Assembly: GCA_927433595.1 (NCBI GenBank) | Contig: CAKMJY010000043.1 | Coordinates: 1 to 34,642, forward strand | Reading direction: 5' to 3' | Length of the DNA stretch: 34,642 nt | DNA from: an uncultured Acholeplasmatales bacterium | GTDB lineage: Bacteria > Bacillota_I > Bacilli_A > Acholeplasmatales > UBA5453 | In this document: in pieces, positions 8,618 through 17,532 of the stretch | Layout: the number at the start of each line of letters is the position of its first letter | Numbering within the stretch: the stretch's first letter is position 1 | Notes under the pieces: generated by a model | What the model was told of the DNA's origin: nothing | What the model saw: the letters and a program-made list of their open reading frames with translations, nothing else | The model's database searches: none | Translations under genes and position numbers: made by a program

Positions 8618-8641
8618 ATTATAGCATAAAAAAAACGTTTT
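8618..8641 (-). promoter_or_regulatory. nupO promoter with AAAACGTTTT operator core
   Basis: On the minus strand, extended -10 TGCTATAAT (8618-8626) preceded by TGAAAACGTTTT. The palindrome AAAACGTTTT (8632-8641) sits between -35 and -10. The same core occurs in the bmpA promoter, and it looks like a LacI-family half-consensus site. Confidence 0.65.
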
Positions 8642-8716
8642 CAAAGTCCATTTAATCTATGATTAATGTAAATTCACATCTTTCACTAGATACGTTTCTC
8701 TGAAAACATTTATTTA

Positions 8717-9232
8717 TTAAGGTTGTTCAATAACCGTGACAATTCGGTTCACAACTGTTTCATTCTGGTAAGCATCGGTTGCTTTATAAGTGATGATATA
8801 AGTGCCTACTTCGTTTAATACTGTACCAGTCGTTTCAACCGTAACAGCTAGATTCGACTGATCGGTTACAGTGACGGACTCATCTATCCATGTGTCACCT
8901 AATATAATGGTATCAATCCCTGCATTTAAAGTAACGGTAGGTGGTGTTTGATCTGTCACATGGATGACGCGCGTAACGGTTTTCGATAATTCACCGTAAG
9001 TCACTTGATAAGTGCGTTCATAGACGCCTACTTTGGCTGTATCTAGGTCATCAAATATTACGTCATAATCGAGTGTATTCGGGCCATAAGTGGCGATTGC
9101 ACCTAAGTCGATATAGGTATCTCCAACTTCAATGGTATCTACTTGAGGCACAAGTTCAATGTTTAAATTGGATAGCTTTGGTGTACATCCAGTTAAGAAA
9201 AAAAGGGTTAAAATGATTAGGATTTTTTTCAT
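8717..9232 (-). CDS. Lipoprotein with two Ig-like (DUF5011-type) domains
   Basis: Secreted, membrane-anchored protein of 171 residues. The signal peptide ends in the lipobox LTGC, with C16 the lipidated residue. Two similar beta-sandwich repeats follow: one around DTIEVGDTYIDLGAIATYG and one around DTIILGDTWIDESVTVTDQ, each ending in a GxYxxTYxxTD-like segment. These repeats are of the same type as the last two domains of the protease encoded just upstream. Its ATG overlaps the protease stop codon (ATGA), so the two are co-translated and probably work together. Function unknown; possible adhesin, or membrane partner or substrate for the protease. Confidence 0.8.
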   Translation of the reverse strand: MKKILIILTLFFLTGCTPKLSNLNIELVPQVDTIEVGDTYIDLGAIATYGPNTLDYDVIFDDLDTAKVGVYERTYQVTYGELSKTVTRVIHVTDQTPPTVTLNAGIDTIILGDTWIDESVTVTDQSNLAVTVETTGTVLNEVGTYIITYKATDAYQNETVVNRIVTVIEQP

Positions 9233-11682
9233 ACACTATCCTCCTTCTTGTACCAAATAACGAGTTGGTTTACAGCTGTATTTGCTAAGACTGTGACATA
9301 TCTAATACGCTCGTATGTTTGGTCCAAATTGGTAACCCTATACGTTATGACATATTCACCAGGTGTATTGGTGTCTACCTCACCGCTAATCGTGACCTCG
9401 CCATAATTTGCGGTTGCACCAGCTTCAATATAGTCTTTACCCGCAACAATCGTATCAATCCCTTTATTTAAGGTAATGATGACCGTTTCTGGTTTTGCTA
9501 ATATCGTGACGATTCTGACTCTTTCATCCACTAAAAGCGATTGGTAATAGACTTGATAGGTGATTGAATAAGTGCCAGGTGTTGATTCATCTAAATTAGA
9601 TGTGATGATGACCTCTATGCGTTCATCTGTGAAGTTTAATGCCATTTCTTGATAAGTCATACCAAGTGTTAAGGTATCTATACTTTTACCTAAGGTCACA
9701 TAAGTAGGATTATACACGGCTTCAAATATTGGGAATATGTCTAAATCACTTGTCACGTTATTAAACGTTTGATTCCAACCAATGAACATATAGTCAAATG
9801 GTGTCTCTGGTGATTTTGTCGGTTCTAACGTCATGTTAACAACACTGCCTGAAATAACGGACAAGCTACGGATGATTTGATCATTGCCATCATAGAAATT
9901 AACGGTATATGTGCCATCATCTAATTTGCCATAAAGCGTTAAGTCCGATGTGATGACATCCGGTATATACATATCTTGATAAGTTTGATCTAAATACCAA
10001 CCAACAAACGGATAAATACTGTTGTATGAGTATAGGATAACTTTGCTACCTTCAGTATAAAATTCTGTTTGCACAATTTCGCCTTTTATCACGTAATCAA
10101 CCTGATAAGGCTCACGTTCAAACTTCGCATATAAAACTGTATCGCTTGTTATTAAAGCCTGATTGTATGGTATTTGAAATGCTTGATCCATATAATAACC
10201 AATGAATGTATAATCGGTCTTAATTGGTATGAAGCTTAAACTCGAACCATAATCCAACAAGCCATTATATATGACGGATTGGCCATCATAAATGGTCATT
10301 TGATATTGGTTGATTTGATATCTTGCGTATAATGTTAAGTCAGATGTTACAGTATCAACGCCAACGTTAAATGGTACATCAAAGCTCGCATCTTTATACC
10401 AACCCAAGAATGTATAACCGGTTTTTTCAGGATCGTTGACTGAAAATGTCCCATCCATTATAACTTCAACCGGATCGATATAGGTGCCATCAAACGTTTC
10501 GAATGATACGGTGAATGTATCAAACGTCATGCTTTGATAGGCTTTAACTAGTCCGTAACCATAGTAATTATCTTTGCCAACGACGCCTAAGTCTTCTGCA
10601 TAGGTTTGTAGTAATTGATAGATATCATTTGCGGTTAAAGTGGGATTATAAGACCATATTAAGCCAGCTACACCAGCCAGATACGGGCTTGAAAAGCTGG
10701 TACCACTCACAGATACATACCCACCCGTCCTTGAGGTTGTTACAATCGCACTACCTGGTGTAACAAAATCAACGTACGTGTTATAGGTTGAAAAACTCGA
10801 AATCAATTTGGATTCATCGATAGAACCCACTGATATGACGCCATCATATGCAGCTGGGTAATTAATGGTTGAATCACCATCATTGCCACTCGATGCTACG
10901 ACTAAAACACCACTGTCTACTGCATGTTTAATAGCATCACGCATGATTGAATTAATAGAAGGTCCACCTAAGGATAAATTAATGATTTTGACACCTTGGT
11001 TGACGGCATAATAAATACCATCTGCCACATCTGCATCGTTAAATGAATTCGACTCATTATCTTCAGTTAATGGGTCATTGGGTTGGTTTGCTTTAATGAC
11101 TAAAATCGGTGCCTGCTGCAAAACACCTGCAATGCCAATGTTGTTGCCTTTATTTGCAGCTAAAACACCTGCAACATTTGTGCCATGTCCGTTATCATCT
11201 TCAACAGCAGCTAACCCAACGGTTTCTGTCCTGCTATTATAACTAAGTGGTGAAATCCTGCCTGTGAATTCAGGGTTATCTGTATCAATCCCTGTATCAA
11301 TGATTGCAACCATTAAATCACTGCTGCCTTCTATTAAATTCCAAGCAGTGCTAATTTCTAGCATTGGAATCGCATATTGATCATTTAAATAAGGGTCTGA
11401 ATTGACTGGAATTGGCTTTGCATCAACATAAAGCGATGTAGGTTGGTAAAAACCCATGGTTTCTAGTTGTTTAAGTATCTTAATATCATCTACTTCAAAA
11501 GTAGTGATACCAGAATCTTTGTATTCAATGATATTTGCATCGTATGTCTTTGCAATCGATACTGCTTTTTCATAAGTTTCAAATCTCGATACTAATTGAT
11601 AAGTGCTTGGTGTCTTAGTATTAGAATTAAAGACAAAAAAGGCAATCATAAAGATGGCTATCGTATTCATTAATTTTTTCAT
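9229..11682 (-). CDS. Secreted subtilisin-like serine protease (S8) with B-repeats and Ig-like domains
   Basis: Exported protease of 817 residues. Order: signal/membrane segment (residues 6-20), short propeptide-like region (~27-85), S8 catalytic domain (~95-390) with D129 (AIIDTGID), H166 (NGHGTNVAG), N267 (ASSGNDG) and S329 (SGTSFSSP). Then come four InlB/Listeria-Bacteroides-type B-repeats (each with a YTFLGWYKD-like core), then two DUF5011-like Ig domains. There is no LPXTG anchor. I chose ATG 11682, preceded by AAGGTGGGAG and giving a normal signal peptide. The frame is open up to 11775, but that would place the start inside the bmpA terminator. Co-translated with the lipoprotein gene. 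Probably degrades or processes proteins at the cell surface. Confidence 0.9.
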   Translation of the reverse strand: MKKLMNTIAIFMIAFFVFNSNTKTPSTYQLVSRFETYEKAVSIAKTYDANIIEYKDSGITTFEVDDIKILKQLETMGFYQPTSLYVDAKPIPVNSDPYLNDQYAIPMLEISTAWNLIEGSSDLMVAIIDTGIDTDNPEFTGRISPLSYNSRTETVGLAAVEDDNGHGTNVAGVLAANKGNNIGIAGVLQQAPILVIKANQPNDPLTEDNESNSFNDADVADGIYYAVNQGVKIINLSLGGPSINSIMRDAIKHAVDSGVLVVASSGNDGDSTINYPAAYDGVISVGSIDESKLISSFSTYNTYVDFVTPGSAIVTTSRTGGYVSVSGTSFSSPYLAGVAGLIWSYNPTLTANDIYQLLQTYAEDLGVVGKDNYYGYGLVKAYQSMTFDTFTVSFETFDGTYIDPVEVIMDGTFSVNDPEKTGYTFLGWYKDASFDVPFNVGVDTVTSDLTLYARYQINQYQMTIYDGQSVIYNGLLDYGSSLSFIPIKTDYTFIGYYMDQAFQIPYNQALITSDTVLYAKFEREPYQVDYVIKGEIVQTEFYTEGSKVILYSYNSIYPFVGWYLDQTYQDMYIPDVITSDLTLYGKLDDGTYTVNFYDGNDQIIRSLSVISGSVVNMTLEPTKSPETPFDYMFIGWNQTFNNVTSDLDIFPIFEAVYNPTYVTLGKSIDTLTLGMTYQEMALNFTDERIEVIITSNLDESTPGTYSITYQVYYQSLLVDERVRIVTILAKPETVIITLNKGIDTIVAGKDYIEAGATANYGEVTISGEVDTNTPGEYVITYRVTNLDQTYERIRYVTVLANTAVNQLVIWYKKEDSV

Positions 11683-11763
11683 AAGCTCCCACCTTATCTT
11701 TAGGCTATTACCTTTATATATATAATATACGCCAATTGACTCGTTTTTATTGGTAAAATGCAG

Positions 11764-11796
11764 AAAAAAAAGCACTTCTTTTAAAAAGTGCTTTTT
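11764..11796 (-). terminator. Terminator after bmpA
   Basis: Perfect 11-bp stem AAAAAGCACTT/AAGTGCTTTTT (11767-11777 with 11786-11796) and a U run on the minus strand. It separates bmpA transcription from the protease gene. Confidence 0.85.
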
Positions 11797-11804
11797 GAGT
11801 TTAA

Positions 11805-12905
11805 TTATCCGATTAGTTCAACATCAACTTTAGGTACAACTAATGCATCTGGTGCAACTGTAATATCACTTGAGATAGTAACAGTCTTAGCACTTACTTT
11901 TGCAAAAATTGCATCATACATTGCTTGTGTGAATGTATCAAATCTTGAGAAATCTTGTGGTAAACCAACACCGTCAACTGCAGCGTCAAGTGTAGTTGAT
12001 GCGCCACCTACTGCATTATCGTCATAGATTGCAGTTAGTGTTTGATAAACTGAATTACCAAGTTCTTTCATTGCTGAAGTAATAACTGTAGTAGATTCTG
12101 CTTTTTGGTCAACGTCAACACCGATAACAAATTTGCCAGTTGCTTGTTCAGCAGCTTTCATAACTGAGTTACCTGCACCACCAGCTGCAACGAAGATTAC
12201 TTCTGTGCCTGCTGAATACCATGCAGCAGCCTTAGTTTGGTGTGCATTGTCTGGAGCAAATGAATTTAAATATTCATATTTTAGTGCGATTGCATTGTCT
12301 GCTAAGCCCATTTCGTTCGCTGCATAGTTAGCGCCTTGAACGAACCCTAAACCGAATCTTACAACGGCTGGTACTGACATACCACCCATGAATCCTAATT
12401 TAGTGAAACCTTCTTTAACAGCTGCATAACCAGCTAAGAAACCTGATTCTTGTTCAGCATAGAAAATGCTATAAACGTTTGCAGCAATTGTGAAATCTGG
12501 AGCTGAACCATCGACGGTTGCCATTGTATCCCAGTTAACAACGTTATGTGCACCACCATCTAAGATGATGAACTTAATGTCTGGATGGTCATTTTGTACT
12601 AACCAAATCGCATTTTCGAATAAATAACCTGGTGTAACGACTACTTTAGCACCATTTTCGATTGCAACTTCGATTGATTTAACATAATCTTCAGTTGTCT
12701 TTGAATCTGGTTGATAGTACTTGTAAGAAATATTAAATTCTTCCGCATACTTTTCAACGCCTTCCCAAGCGCCTTGGTTAAATGATTTGTCATTGATCGT
12801 ACCTACGTCGGTAACTAGACCAATTTCATACGTTTTTTTCTCGCCACATGCTGCAAGTCCAAATGCAAGCACTGTAACTAATAAAGCAACTAATACTTTT
12901 TTCAT
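11805..12905 (-). CDS. bmpA: BMP-family nucleoside-binding lipoprotein
   Basis: Substrate-binding lipoprotein of the nucleoside importer, 366 residues. The signal peptide ends in lipobox LAAC (C20). The mature part has the PnrA/BMP-family pattern: IGLVTDVGTINDKSFNQGAW, then VVTPGYLFE, FIILDGG, ESGFLAGYAAV, GFMGGMSVPAVVRFGLGF, and VIGVDVDQ near the C-terminal lobe. ATG 12905 has AGGAGG five bases upstream. The partner ATPase and permeases are encoded in the same direction 3.2 kb downstream, after a terminator and the protease/lipoprotein pair; the gene has its own promoter. Purine nucleosides are the likely ligands. Confidence 0.95.
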   Translation of the reverse strand: MKKVLVALLVTVLAFGLAACGEKKTYEIGLVTDVGTINDKSFNQGAWEGVEKYAEEFNISYKYYQPDSKTTEDYVKSIEVAIENGAKVVVTPGYLFENAIWLVQNDHPDIKFIILDGGAHNVVNWDTMATVDGSAPDFTIAANVYSIFYAEQESGFLAGYAAVKEGFTKLGFMGGMSVPAVVRFGLGFVQGANYAANEMGLADNAIALKYEYLNSFAPDNAHQTKAAAWYSAGTEVIFVAAGGAGNSVMKAAEQATGKFVIGVDVDQKAESTTVITSAMKELGNSVYQTLTAIYDDNAVGGASTTLDAAVDGVGLPQDFSRFDTFTQAMYDAIFAKVSAKTVTISSDITVAPDALVVPKVDVELIG

Positions 12906-12934
12906 TTCTTCCTCCTATTGAATAATCCATTACC

Positions 12935-12963
12935 ATATTACCATTGAAAACGTTTTATTTCAA
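12935..12963 (-). promoter_or_regulatory. bmpA promoter with AAAACGTTTT operator core
   Basis: On the minus strand, -35 TTGAAA (12958-12963), 17-bp spacer, -10 TAATAT (12935-12940) with an extended TGG. The palindrome AAAACGTTTT (12947-12956) fills the spacer, where a bound repressor would block the promoter. Confidence 0.7.
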
Positions 12964-13002
12964 GGCTATTAGATATTATTTTCAACACTATTTAGAAGCA
13001 TT

Positions 13003-14394
13003 TTATTGAAGACTGGCATGCTCAGTGAGATTCTTTGCCCACTTGCCATTTTTAACAATTTGGATACCAATCATCCCTTTGATGATAGATACACCTTCAA
13101 CCAGTACATAAACAAGTAATATTGGCAATGACGTATAAATACTTAATATAATGGCAAGTGGTACTGCGACTATCCATGCAAAGGTTGCATCAAATAAGAA
13201 GGTCACAATCACCATCCCGCCAGCTCTTAGGATAAAGAATATACCGGCATTAAATGCGAATACCCACATCAAGGATGCGACTACCCACATAAACTGTGTT
13301 GCTTGTAATCTAACGGCATCAGACACATTATATAAATGTGGCGCAAATGGCGCAATACCGGCCAAAATGATGCCAAATGTTAAACACATCATGATGGCAA
13401 ATGCCAATAATTTATAGGCGTTTTCCTTGGCTAATTCAATCTGATTGGCACCTAATTCATTACCTACCATGACAGATATCCCGGTGGCAAGTGCACCAAA
13501 TATGATAAAGAACAGGTTAGAAACCGTACTAGAAATGGTGAATGCTTCTACCACACTCGTCCCTCTTTGTGCATAGGCAAATAGAATCACAGTGGTTGAA
13601 CTTGACCACAACAATTCGTTTGTTAAGAGTGGTAAAGTCTTTTTAACCATGAGTTTGAATCGCTTTGGTTCAATGTAGAAGTGTTTAAATATGTCTTGTG
13701 TAAATATCATTCTATTCTTATACGCAATGTATATTAATACAGCAACTTCGACTACCCTCGCGATAATGGTTGCATAGGCTGCACCCTTCACTTCAAGTCT
13801 TGGAAAACCCGCTAAACCAAATATCAATACTGCATTGAATCCGAAGTTTACAAATACAGCGATGATACCTGCAAACATGGGTACTTTGGTCTCTTTGATT
13901 TCTCTAAATGTCGAAGCAAACAACTGAATCACCCCAAATATTGGTAGTGAGAACGTCATAATCGTTAAATAATCAATCCCGTATCTGATGACCGCTTCAT
14001 TATAGATGCCCGATGACCCAGCGTCATTTTTGGCAAACGCTCTAATCATTGGTTCTTTAAATATCAATAATGCGGCCATGGCAATGATGGTGATGAATAC
14101 CATCAATATCATTTTCGCTCTAAATGCTTGTTTTAATGCATTCTCATCTTTTGCACCAAAGTATTGGGCGATGAAAATACCAGGTCCTGCTAAGCCACCA
14201 ATATAACTAATGGCGACAATAAACATAATTTGGTTTGCGATTGCAACCCCACTAATGGCATCGCCATTTAACTGACCCACCATGATGTTATCCAGTAACC
14301 CAACAAATGTTGTGATACCTTGCTGAATCATGATTGGCAAGATGATGGCAAACACTTCCCTATAAAAGGCTTTTGTTCCTATAAATTTTTTCAT
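13003..14394 (-). CDS. MATE-family multidrug/toxin efflux transporter
   Basis: Membrane antiporter of 463 residues with about twelve hydrophobic segments, the usual length for MATE proteins. The N-terminus (ILPIMIQQGITTFVGLLDNIMVGQL) is the classic MATE opening, repeated in spirit in the second half at residues ~240-300. Transport is driven by Na+ or H+; the substrate cannot be predicted. ATG 14394 has AAAGGA just before it and lies one base after the ABC-F stop codon. Third gene of a thioesterase/ABC-F/MATE operon; with the ABC-F protein it suggests a drug- or antibiotic-tolerance role. Confidence 0.93.
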   Translation of the reverse strand: MKKFIGTKAFYREVFAIILPIMIQQGITTFVGLLDNIMVGQLNGDAISGVAIANQIMFIVAISYIGGLAGPGIFIAQYFGAKDENALKQAFRAKMILMVFITIIAMAALLIFKEPMIRAFAKNDAGSSGIYNEAVIRYGIDYLTIMTFSLPIFGVIQLFASTFREIKETKVPMFAGIIAVFVNFGFNAVLIFGLAGFPRLEVKGAAYATIIARVVEVAVLIYIAYKNRMIFTQDIFKHFYIEPKRFKLMVKKTLPLLTNELLWSSSTTVILFAYAQRGTSVVEAFTISSTVSNLFFIIFGALATGISVMVGNELGANQIELAKENAYKLLAFAIMMCLTFGIILAGIAPFAPHLYNVSDAVRLQATQFMWVVASLMWVFAFNAGIFFILRAGGMVIVTFLFDATFAWIVAVPLAIILSIYTSLPILLVYVLVEGVSIIKGMIGIQIVKNGKWAKNLTEHASLQ

Positions 14395-14395
14395 G

Positions 14396-15934
14396 TTATC
14401 CTTTTAAATCAATTTCAATCGCACCTAGTTGATCATGGAAAGCTTTATCATGGCTCACGATAATCGCTACCCCAGGGAAAGCCATGATGGCTTTTCTTAA
14501 AGATTCTTTTGCTACCGCATCTAAGTGATTGGTAGGTTCATCTAAGACGATGACATTGGATTTCTTTTGACTCATTAAGGCAAGTCTAACCTTAGTTTTT
14601 TGTCCCCCAGACAGACTGTTAATCTTTCTGTCGGCCATATCTCTTGAAACACCAAACCTTGCAAGTAAGGTGTAGACTAATTTTTTATCCATATTTTCAA
14701 GTAAATCAAAACATAAATCGACTGCGGTTGTATCTTGTGTATAGGTAAACTCTTGTTCAAAGTAAGAGATATTGGCTGTGTCAATCCATTTAAATGACCC
14801 ATTTAACGGTTTGATGACACCCATGATGGTCTTAATTAAAGTTGATTTACCAACACCATTTTTACCAGTAATGATCACTTTTTCATTTTTTCTGATGGTG
14901 ATATTGATTGGTTTTAATAAAGGTTTTGAGTACCCAATTTCTAAGTTTTCGATGGTTAATACATCTCTACCGGTATCTTTCGCAAAAGGAAAAACGAACT
15001 TCAATTCTTTTTGTTTAGTCGGTTTATCAATGCGTTCTAGTTTTTCTAGCTTCGTTCTCACACTTTGAGCTTGTTTGGTCGTGGATGCTCTAACCAAGTT
15101 CTTCGCAATAAATGTTTCTTGTTTTTGAATGAATTTTTGTTGTGCAACAAAGCTCTTTTCAGTCATTAAGAAACGGATTTCACGTTCTTGTAGATAATAG
15201 TCGAAATTCCCTTTATAACGAGTTAATCCTTTATTTTCTACGGCAATGACGGTATCTGCGATTGCTTTTAAAAATGCCTCATCGTGCGATACAACTAAAT
15301 AGGCTTTTTCGTAGCCAATTAAGAATTTAGTCAACCATTCTATGTGTTTGATGTCCAAGAAGTTGGTTGGTTCATCTAGTAGTAAGATGTCAGCTTCGTC
15401 TAACAGCAATTTACCTAAAATAATCTTTGCTCTCATCCCACCAGATAAATGCTTGATTGGTGAGTCTAGGATCTTCATTTCTAAACCTAGACCGTGGATG
15501 ATATTACCCAGTTTGGATTTAATGGCGTAAAAGTCTTTTTCAATGAGATAATCACCAATGGATGCGGCAATATTTAGCGCGCGGTCCATTTCTTTACCTT
15601 CCAGTGTTCCCACTTTATGGTATAAATCTTCCATTTCTCTTTCTTTATCGAATAAAGGCTTAAAAACAGTCAGTAAATACTCACCGACTGTGATATTGCC
15701 ATCTATTTTTGCATATTGGTCTAAATAACCAACTTTTGTGTTTGGTAACCAATTAATTGACCCTTTATCTGGTGATAAATGCTTATTTAAAAGATTCATC
15801 AAGGTCGTTTTACCAGCGCCATTTGGACCTACTAAAACTGCATGGTCACCTAAAAATAGTCTGACGCTTGCGTCGACTAGTAAGTCGTTATTGTCATAAC
15901 GAAAGTATAAATTGTTAATCTCTAATAAACTCAT
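14396..15934 (-). CDS. ABC-F family ATPase (ribosome-acting)
   Basis: Soluble tandem ATPase of 512 residues without membrane domain. NBD1: Walker A GPNGAGKT (36-43), signature LSGGMRAK (163-170), Walker B ILLLDEPTNFLD. A charged linker with a P-site tRNA-interaction motif lies at ~240-310. NBD2: Walker A GKNGVGKS (357-364), signature LSGGQKTK (441-448), Walker B VIVLDEPTNHLD. This is the ABC-F design; members act as translation factors or protect ribosomes from antibiotics, and I cannot tell which subtype. It overlaps the thioesterase gene by 20 nt. The closest purine-rich stretch is AGAG seven bases before the ATG. Confidence 0.93.
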   Translation of the reverse strand: MSLLEINNLYFRYDNNDLLVDASVRLFLGDHAVLVGPNGAGKTTLMNLLNKHLSPDKGSINWLPNTKVGYLDQYAKIDGNITVGEYLLTVFKPLFDKEREMEDLYHKVGTLEGKEMDRALNIAASIGDYLIEKDFYAIKSKLGNIIHGLGLEMKILDSPIKHLSGGMRAKIILGKLLLDEADILLLDEPTNFLDIKHIEWLTKFLIGYEKAYLVVSHDEAFLKAIADTVIAVENKGLTRYKGNFDYYLQEREIRFLMTEKSFVAQQKFIQKQETFIAKNLVRASTTKQAQSVRTKLEKLERIDKPTKQKELKFVFPFAKDTGRDVLTIENLEIGYSKPLLKPINITIRKNEKVIITGKNGVGKSTLIKTIMGVIKPLNGSFKWIDTANISYFEQEFTYTQDTTAVDLCFDLLENMDKKLVYTLLARFGVSRDMADRKINSLSGGQKTKVRLALMSQKKSNVIVLDEPTNHLDAVAKESLRKAIMAFPGVAIIVSHDKAFHDQLGAIEIDLKG

Positions 15935-16439
15935 AATTAATCTCTATCTCCGAAACTGGTTGTTGGTCTGCTACATATTCCCAACCAGGTAAATGGTGTT
16001 CACCAATGATGGTTGAAATGTGTTGTTTGAAAAAGACACCGCTAGCCTCAGCTAAAACAGTCTTTCTATCGCTTGCTAAAATAACCCCTTCACCTTTGAA
16101 GGTTTGGCCTTTATTCTTTGAAATCCACCCACAAACGATGATTTTTTCATCGAGTGGTACTGGTTTTCTATAAGTCACTTCTAACTTGATGGTTACGCCC
16201 CACGTTTCAGGTTCATCAATGTTAATGGCTCTGCCAATGGTTTCATCCAGCAATGCTGAAATGATACCACCATGCATACGGTTAGGATAACTTTGATGCA
16301 AGTTATCGCCTTGCGTGATTGCGACCACGACTTTGTTATCAAGCTCATAAAAATGAGCCCCTAAACCGTGATCATTATGGATACCACAAATAAAGCAATC
16401 GTGGGAATTAAATTGTTTTCTTAATACATTATATGTCAT
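15915..16439 (-). CDS. Hotdog-fold (PaaI-type) thioesterase
   Basis: Acyl-CoA-type thioesterase of 174 residues. The hotdog helix carries MHGGIISALLDETIGRAI, where HGG and the acidic residues D/E form the usual active site; the central strand is LEVTYRKPVPLDEKIIVCGW. The first part has CFICGIHNDHGLG, two cysteines in a CxxC often seen in this subfamily. ATG 16439 is chosen because AGGTGA lies four bases upstream; the in-frame ATG at 16460 overlaps the -10 box. First gene of the operon with ABC-F and MATE. The physiological acyl substrate is unknown. Confidence 0.85.
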   Translation of the reverse strand: MTYNVLRKQFNSHDCFICGIHNDHGLGAHFYELDNKVVVAITQGDNLHQSYPNRMHGGIISALLDETIGRAINIDEPETWGVTIKLEVTYRKPVPLDEKIIVCGWISKNKGQTFKGEGVILASDRKTVLAEASGVFFKQHISTIIGEHHLPGWEYVADQQPVSEIEINYEFIRD

Positions 16440-16458
16440 ATTTTCACCTATCAAAAAC

Positions 16459-16467
16459 ATTATAACA
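16459..16467 (-). promoter_or_regulatory. Extended -10 promoter of the thioesterase/ABC-F/MATE operon
   Basis: On the minus strand TGTTATAAT; no convincing -35 seventeen bases upstream. It gives a short leader ending in AGGTGA. Confidence 0.65.
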
Positions 16468-16510
16468 CAAACGACCTATCTAAAATCACTCTAGATACCG
16501 TTATCATTCA

Positions 16511-16537
16511 AAAAGAAAAGGCTATGGAATTAGCCTT
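16511..16537 (-). terminator. Terminator of the Nudix/membrane-protein pair
   Basis: 7-bp stem AAGGCTA/TAGCCTT (16518-16524 with 16531-16537), loop of six, then a U-rich run on the minus strand. It contains the stop codon of the upstream gene. Confidence 0.75.
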
Positions 16538-16994
16538 CAGCATTAAAAAATTCAGTGATTTGATCTACATGTATGACAGTCATGCCAAACACATCCATGG
16601 TTGGTTTCACAAAAACGACTTCATTTTCATTGATGTATTTCACGATTTTACCTGGATTTGGGTAAATGACGACTAGTTTATCGCCTGCGATATCTGCAAA
16701 CCCATTTGTTTCAAACATTTTCTTGCCACTTGGTGTGAAAATTTGCCAGTGTCTTTTTGAATTGAACGACACTTCATATGCACCAGGTGCGAAGAACAGT
16801 TTAATTAAATAGGTTTTGTCAGTGGTAACCAATTTGAAATCTGCCCCATTGATATTAGCAGTTTCCAAAGTACCTACTTGTTCTAGCAGTGTTTTGATTT
16901 GATCGGTATGTTTCTTCTTTATTAACGTTAAAGAAGCGCCAAACCCAATGATTGTTAAGGCTAATAAGCCTAAAATTGCGTATAAAATATCCAT
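16530..16994 (-). CDS. Membrane-anchored protein of unknown function
   Basis: 154 residues: one hydrophobic N-terminal segment (3-25), then a basic KKKH stretch and a soluble part of mixed beta character (for example KTYLIKLFFAPGAYEVSFNS and GDKLVVIYPNPGKIVKYI). The KKK after the membrane segment argues that the soluble part is cytoplasmic. I recognise no family. ATG 16994 shares one base with the Nudix stop (TAATG) and has GAGGT six bases upstream, so the two genes form an operon. Confidence 0.75.
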   Translation of the reverse strand: MDILYAILGLLALTIIGFGASLTLIKKKHTDQIKTLLEQVGTLETANINGADFKLVTTDKTYLIKLFFAPGAYEVSFNSKRHWQIFTPSGKKMFETNGFADIAGDKLVVIYPNPGKIVKYINENEVVFVKPTMDVFGMTVIHVDQITEFFNAEG

Positions 16995-17452
16995 TACAAT
17001 ACCTCTTTTTTATCGACACTTAATAAACGATTACCATCGAATGTGCAATGATAATCATATATTTTTTCTTCATATAATAACGATTCAATGAAATAAGGAA
17101 TATTATGAGCAACCCCTAAATTATCATTCAATAGCCATTTGATTTTCTTATAATCTAATAAGCCTTCTGGTGTTTTGATAGGTGTTTCAATTTTACTGTT
17201 CTGATGAATTAAAAACATATAAAGATAATCCTCTGACGTATTCCAAGTCATCTTTCCTTTATAAATCAATTGTTCCAGTTGGATGATGATGCCAGTTTCT
17301 TCTTTGAGTTCACGAAGCATGGCTACTTCTTTTGATTCATTTTGTTCGATTTTGCCACCTAAACCGTTCCAACAACCTAGCCATGGGTGTTTCTCTCTGT
17401 TAACTAAAAGTAGTTCATCCTGATATTGAATAAATGCTAAGGTATAGACCAT
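16994..17452 (-). CDS. Nudix hydrolase, MutT/8-oxo-dGTP type
   Basis: Nucleoside diphosphate-X hydrolase of 152 residues. The Nudix box is complete at residues 33-55: G33, E39, R47, E48, E51, E52, G54. The WLGCWNGLGGK lead-in is typical of MutT-like enzymes that clean damaged dNTPs. I place the start at ATG 17452, five bases after AGGTGA; the GTG at 17461 is part of that Shine-Dalgarno. The preceding sequence holds a likely extended -10, TGTTATCAT. Paired with the membrane protein downstream. Confidence 0.87.
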   Translation of the reverse strand: MVYTLAFIQYQDELLLVNREKHPWLGCWNGLGGKIEQNESKEVAMLRELKEETGIIIQLEQLIYKGKMTWNTSEDYLYMFLIHQNSKIETPIKTPEGLLDYKKIKWLLNDNLGVAHNIPYFIESLLYEEKIYDYHCTFDGNRLLSVDKKEVL

Positions 17453-17486
17453 CATTATCACCTAAAACTATGATAACACAAAAGCG

Positions 17487-17517
17487 AAAAAAGGACACCC
17501 ATTTTGTGGGTATCCTT
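17487..17517 (-). terminator. Terminator of the giant CvpA-repeat gene
   Basis: 11-bp stem (17491-17501 with 17507-17517, one G-T pair), 5-base loop, U run on the minus strand. Confidence 0.85.
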
Positions 17518-17532
17518 CTTGATTATTGATTA

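Noticed and set aside
8717-11682. Remnant of a transposon insertion in the transporter operon
   Set aside because: No transposase, terminal repeats or target duplication seen; the genes are intact with their own signals.
11683-11775. Longer N-terminus of the subtilase
   Set aside because: The extension starts inside the bmpA terminator, has no ribosome binding site, and buries the signal peptide.
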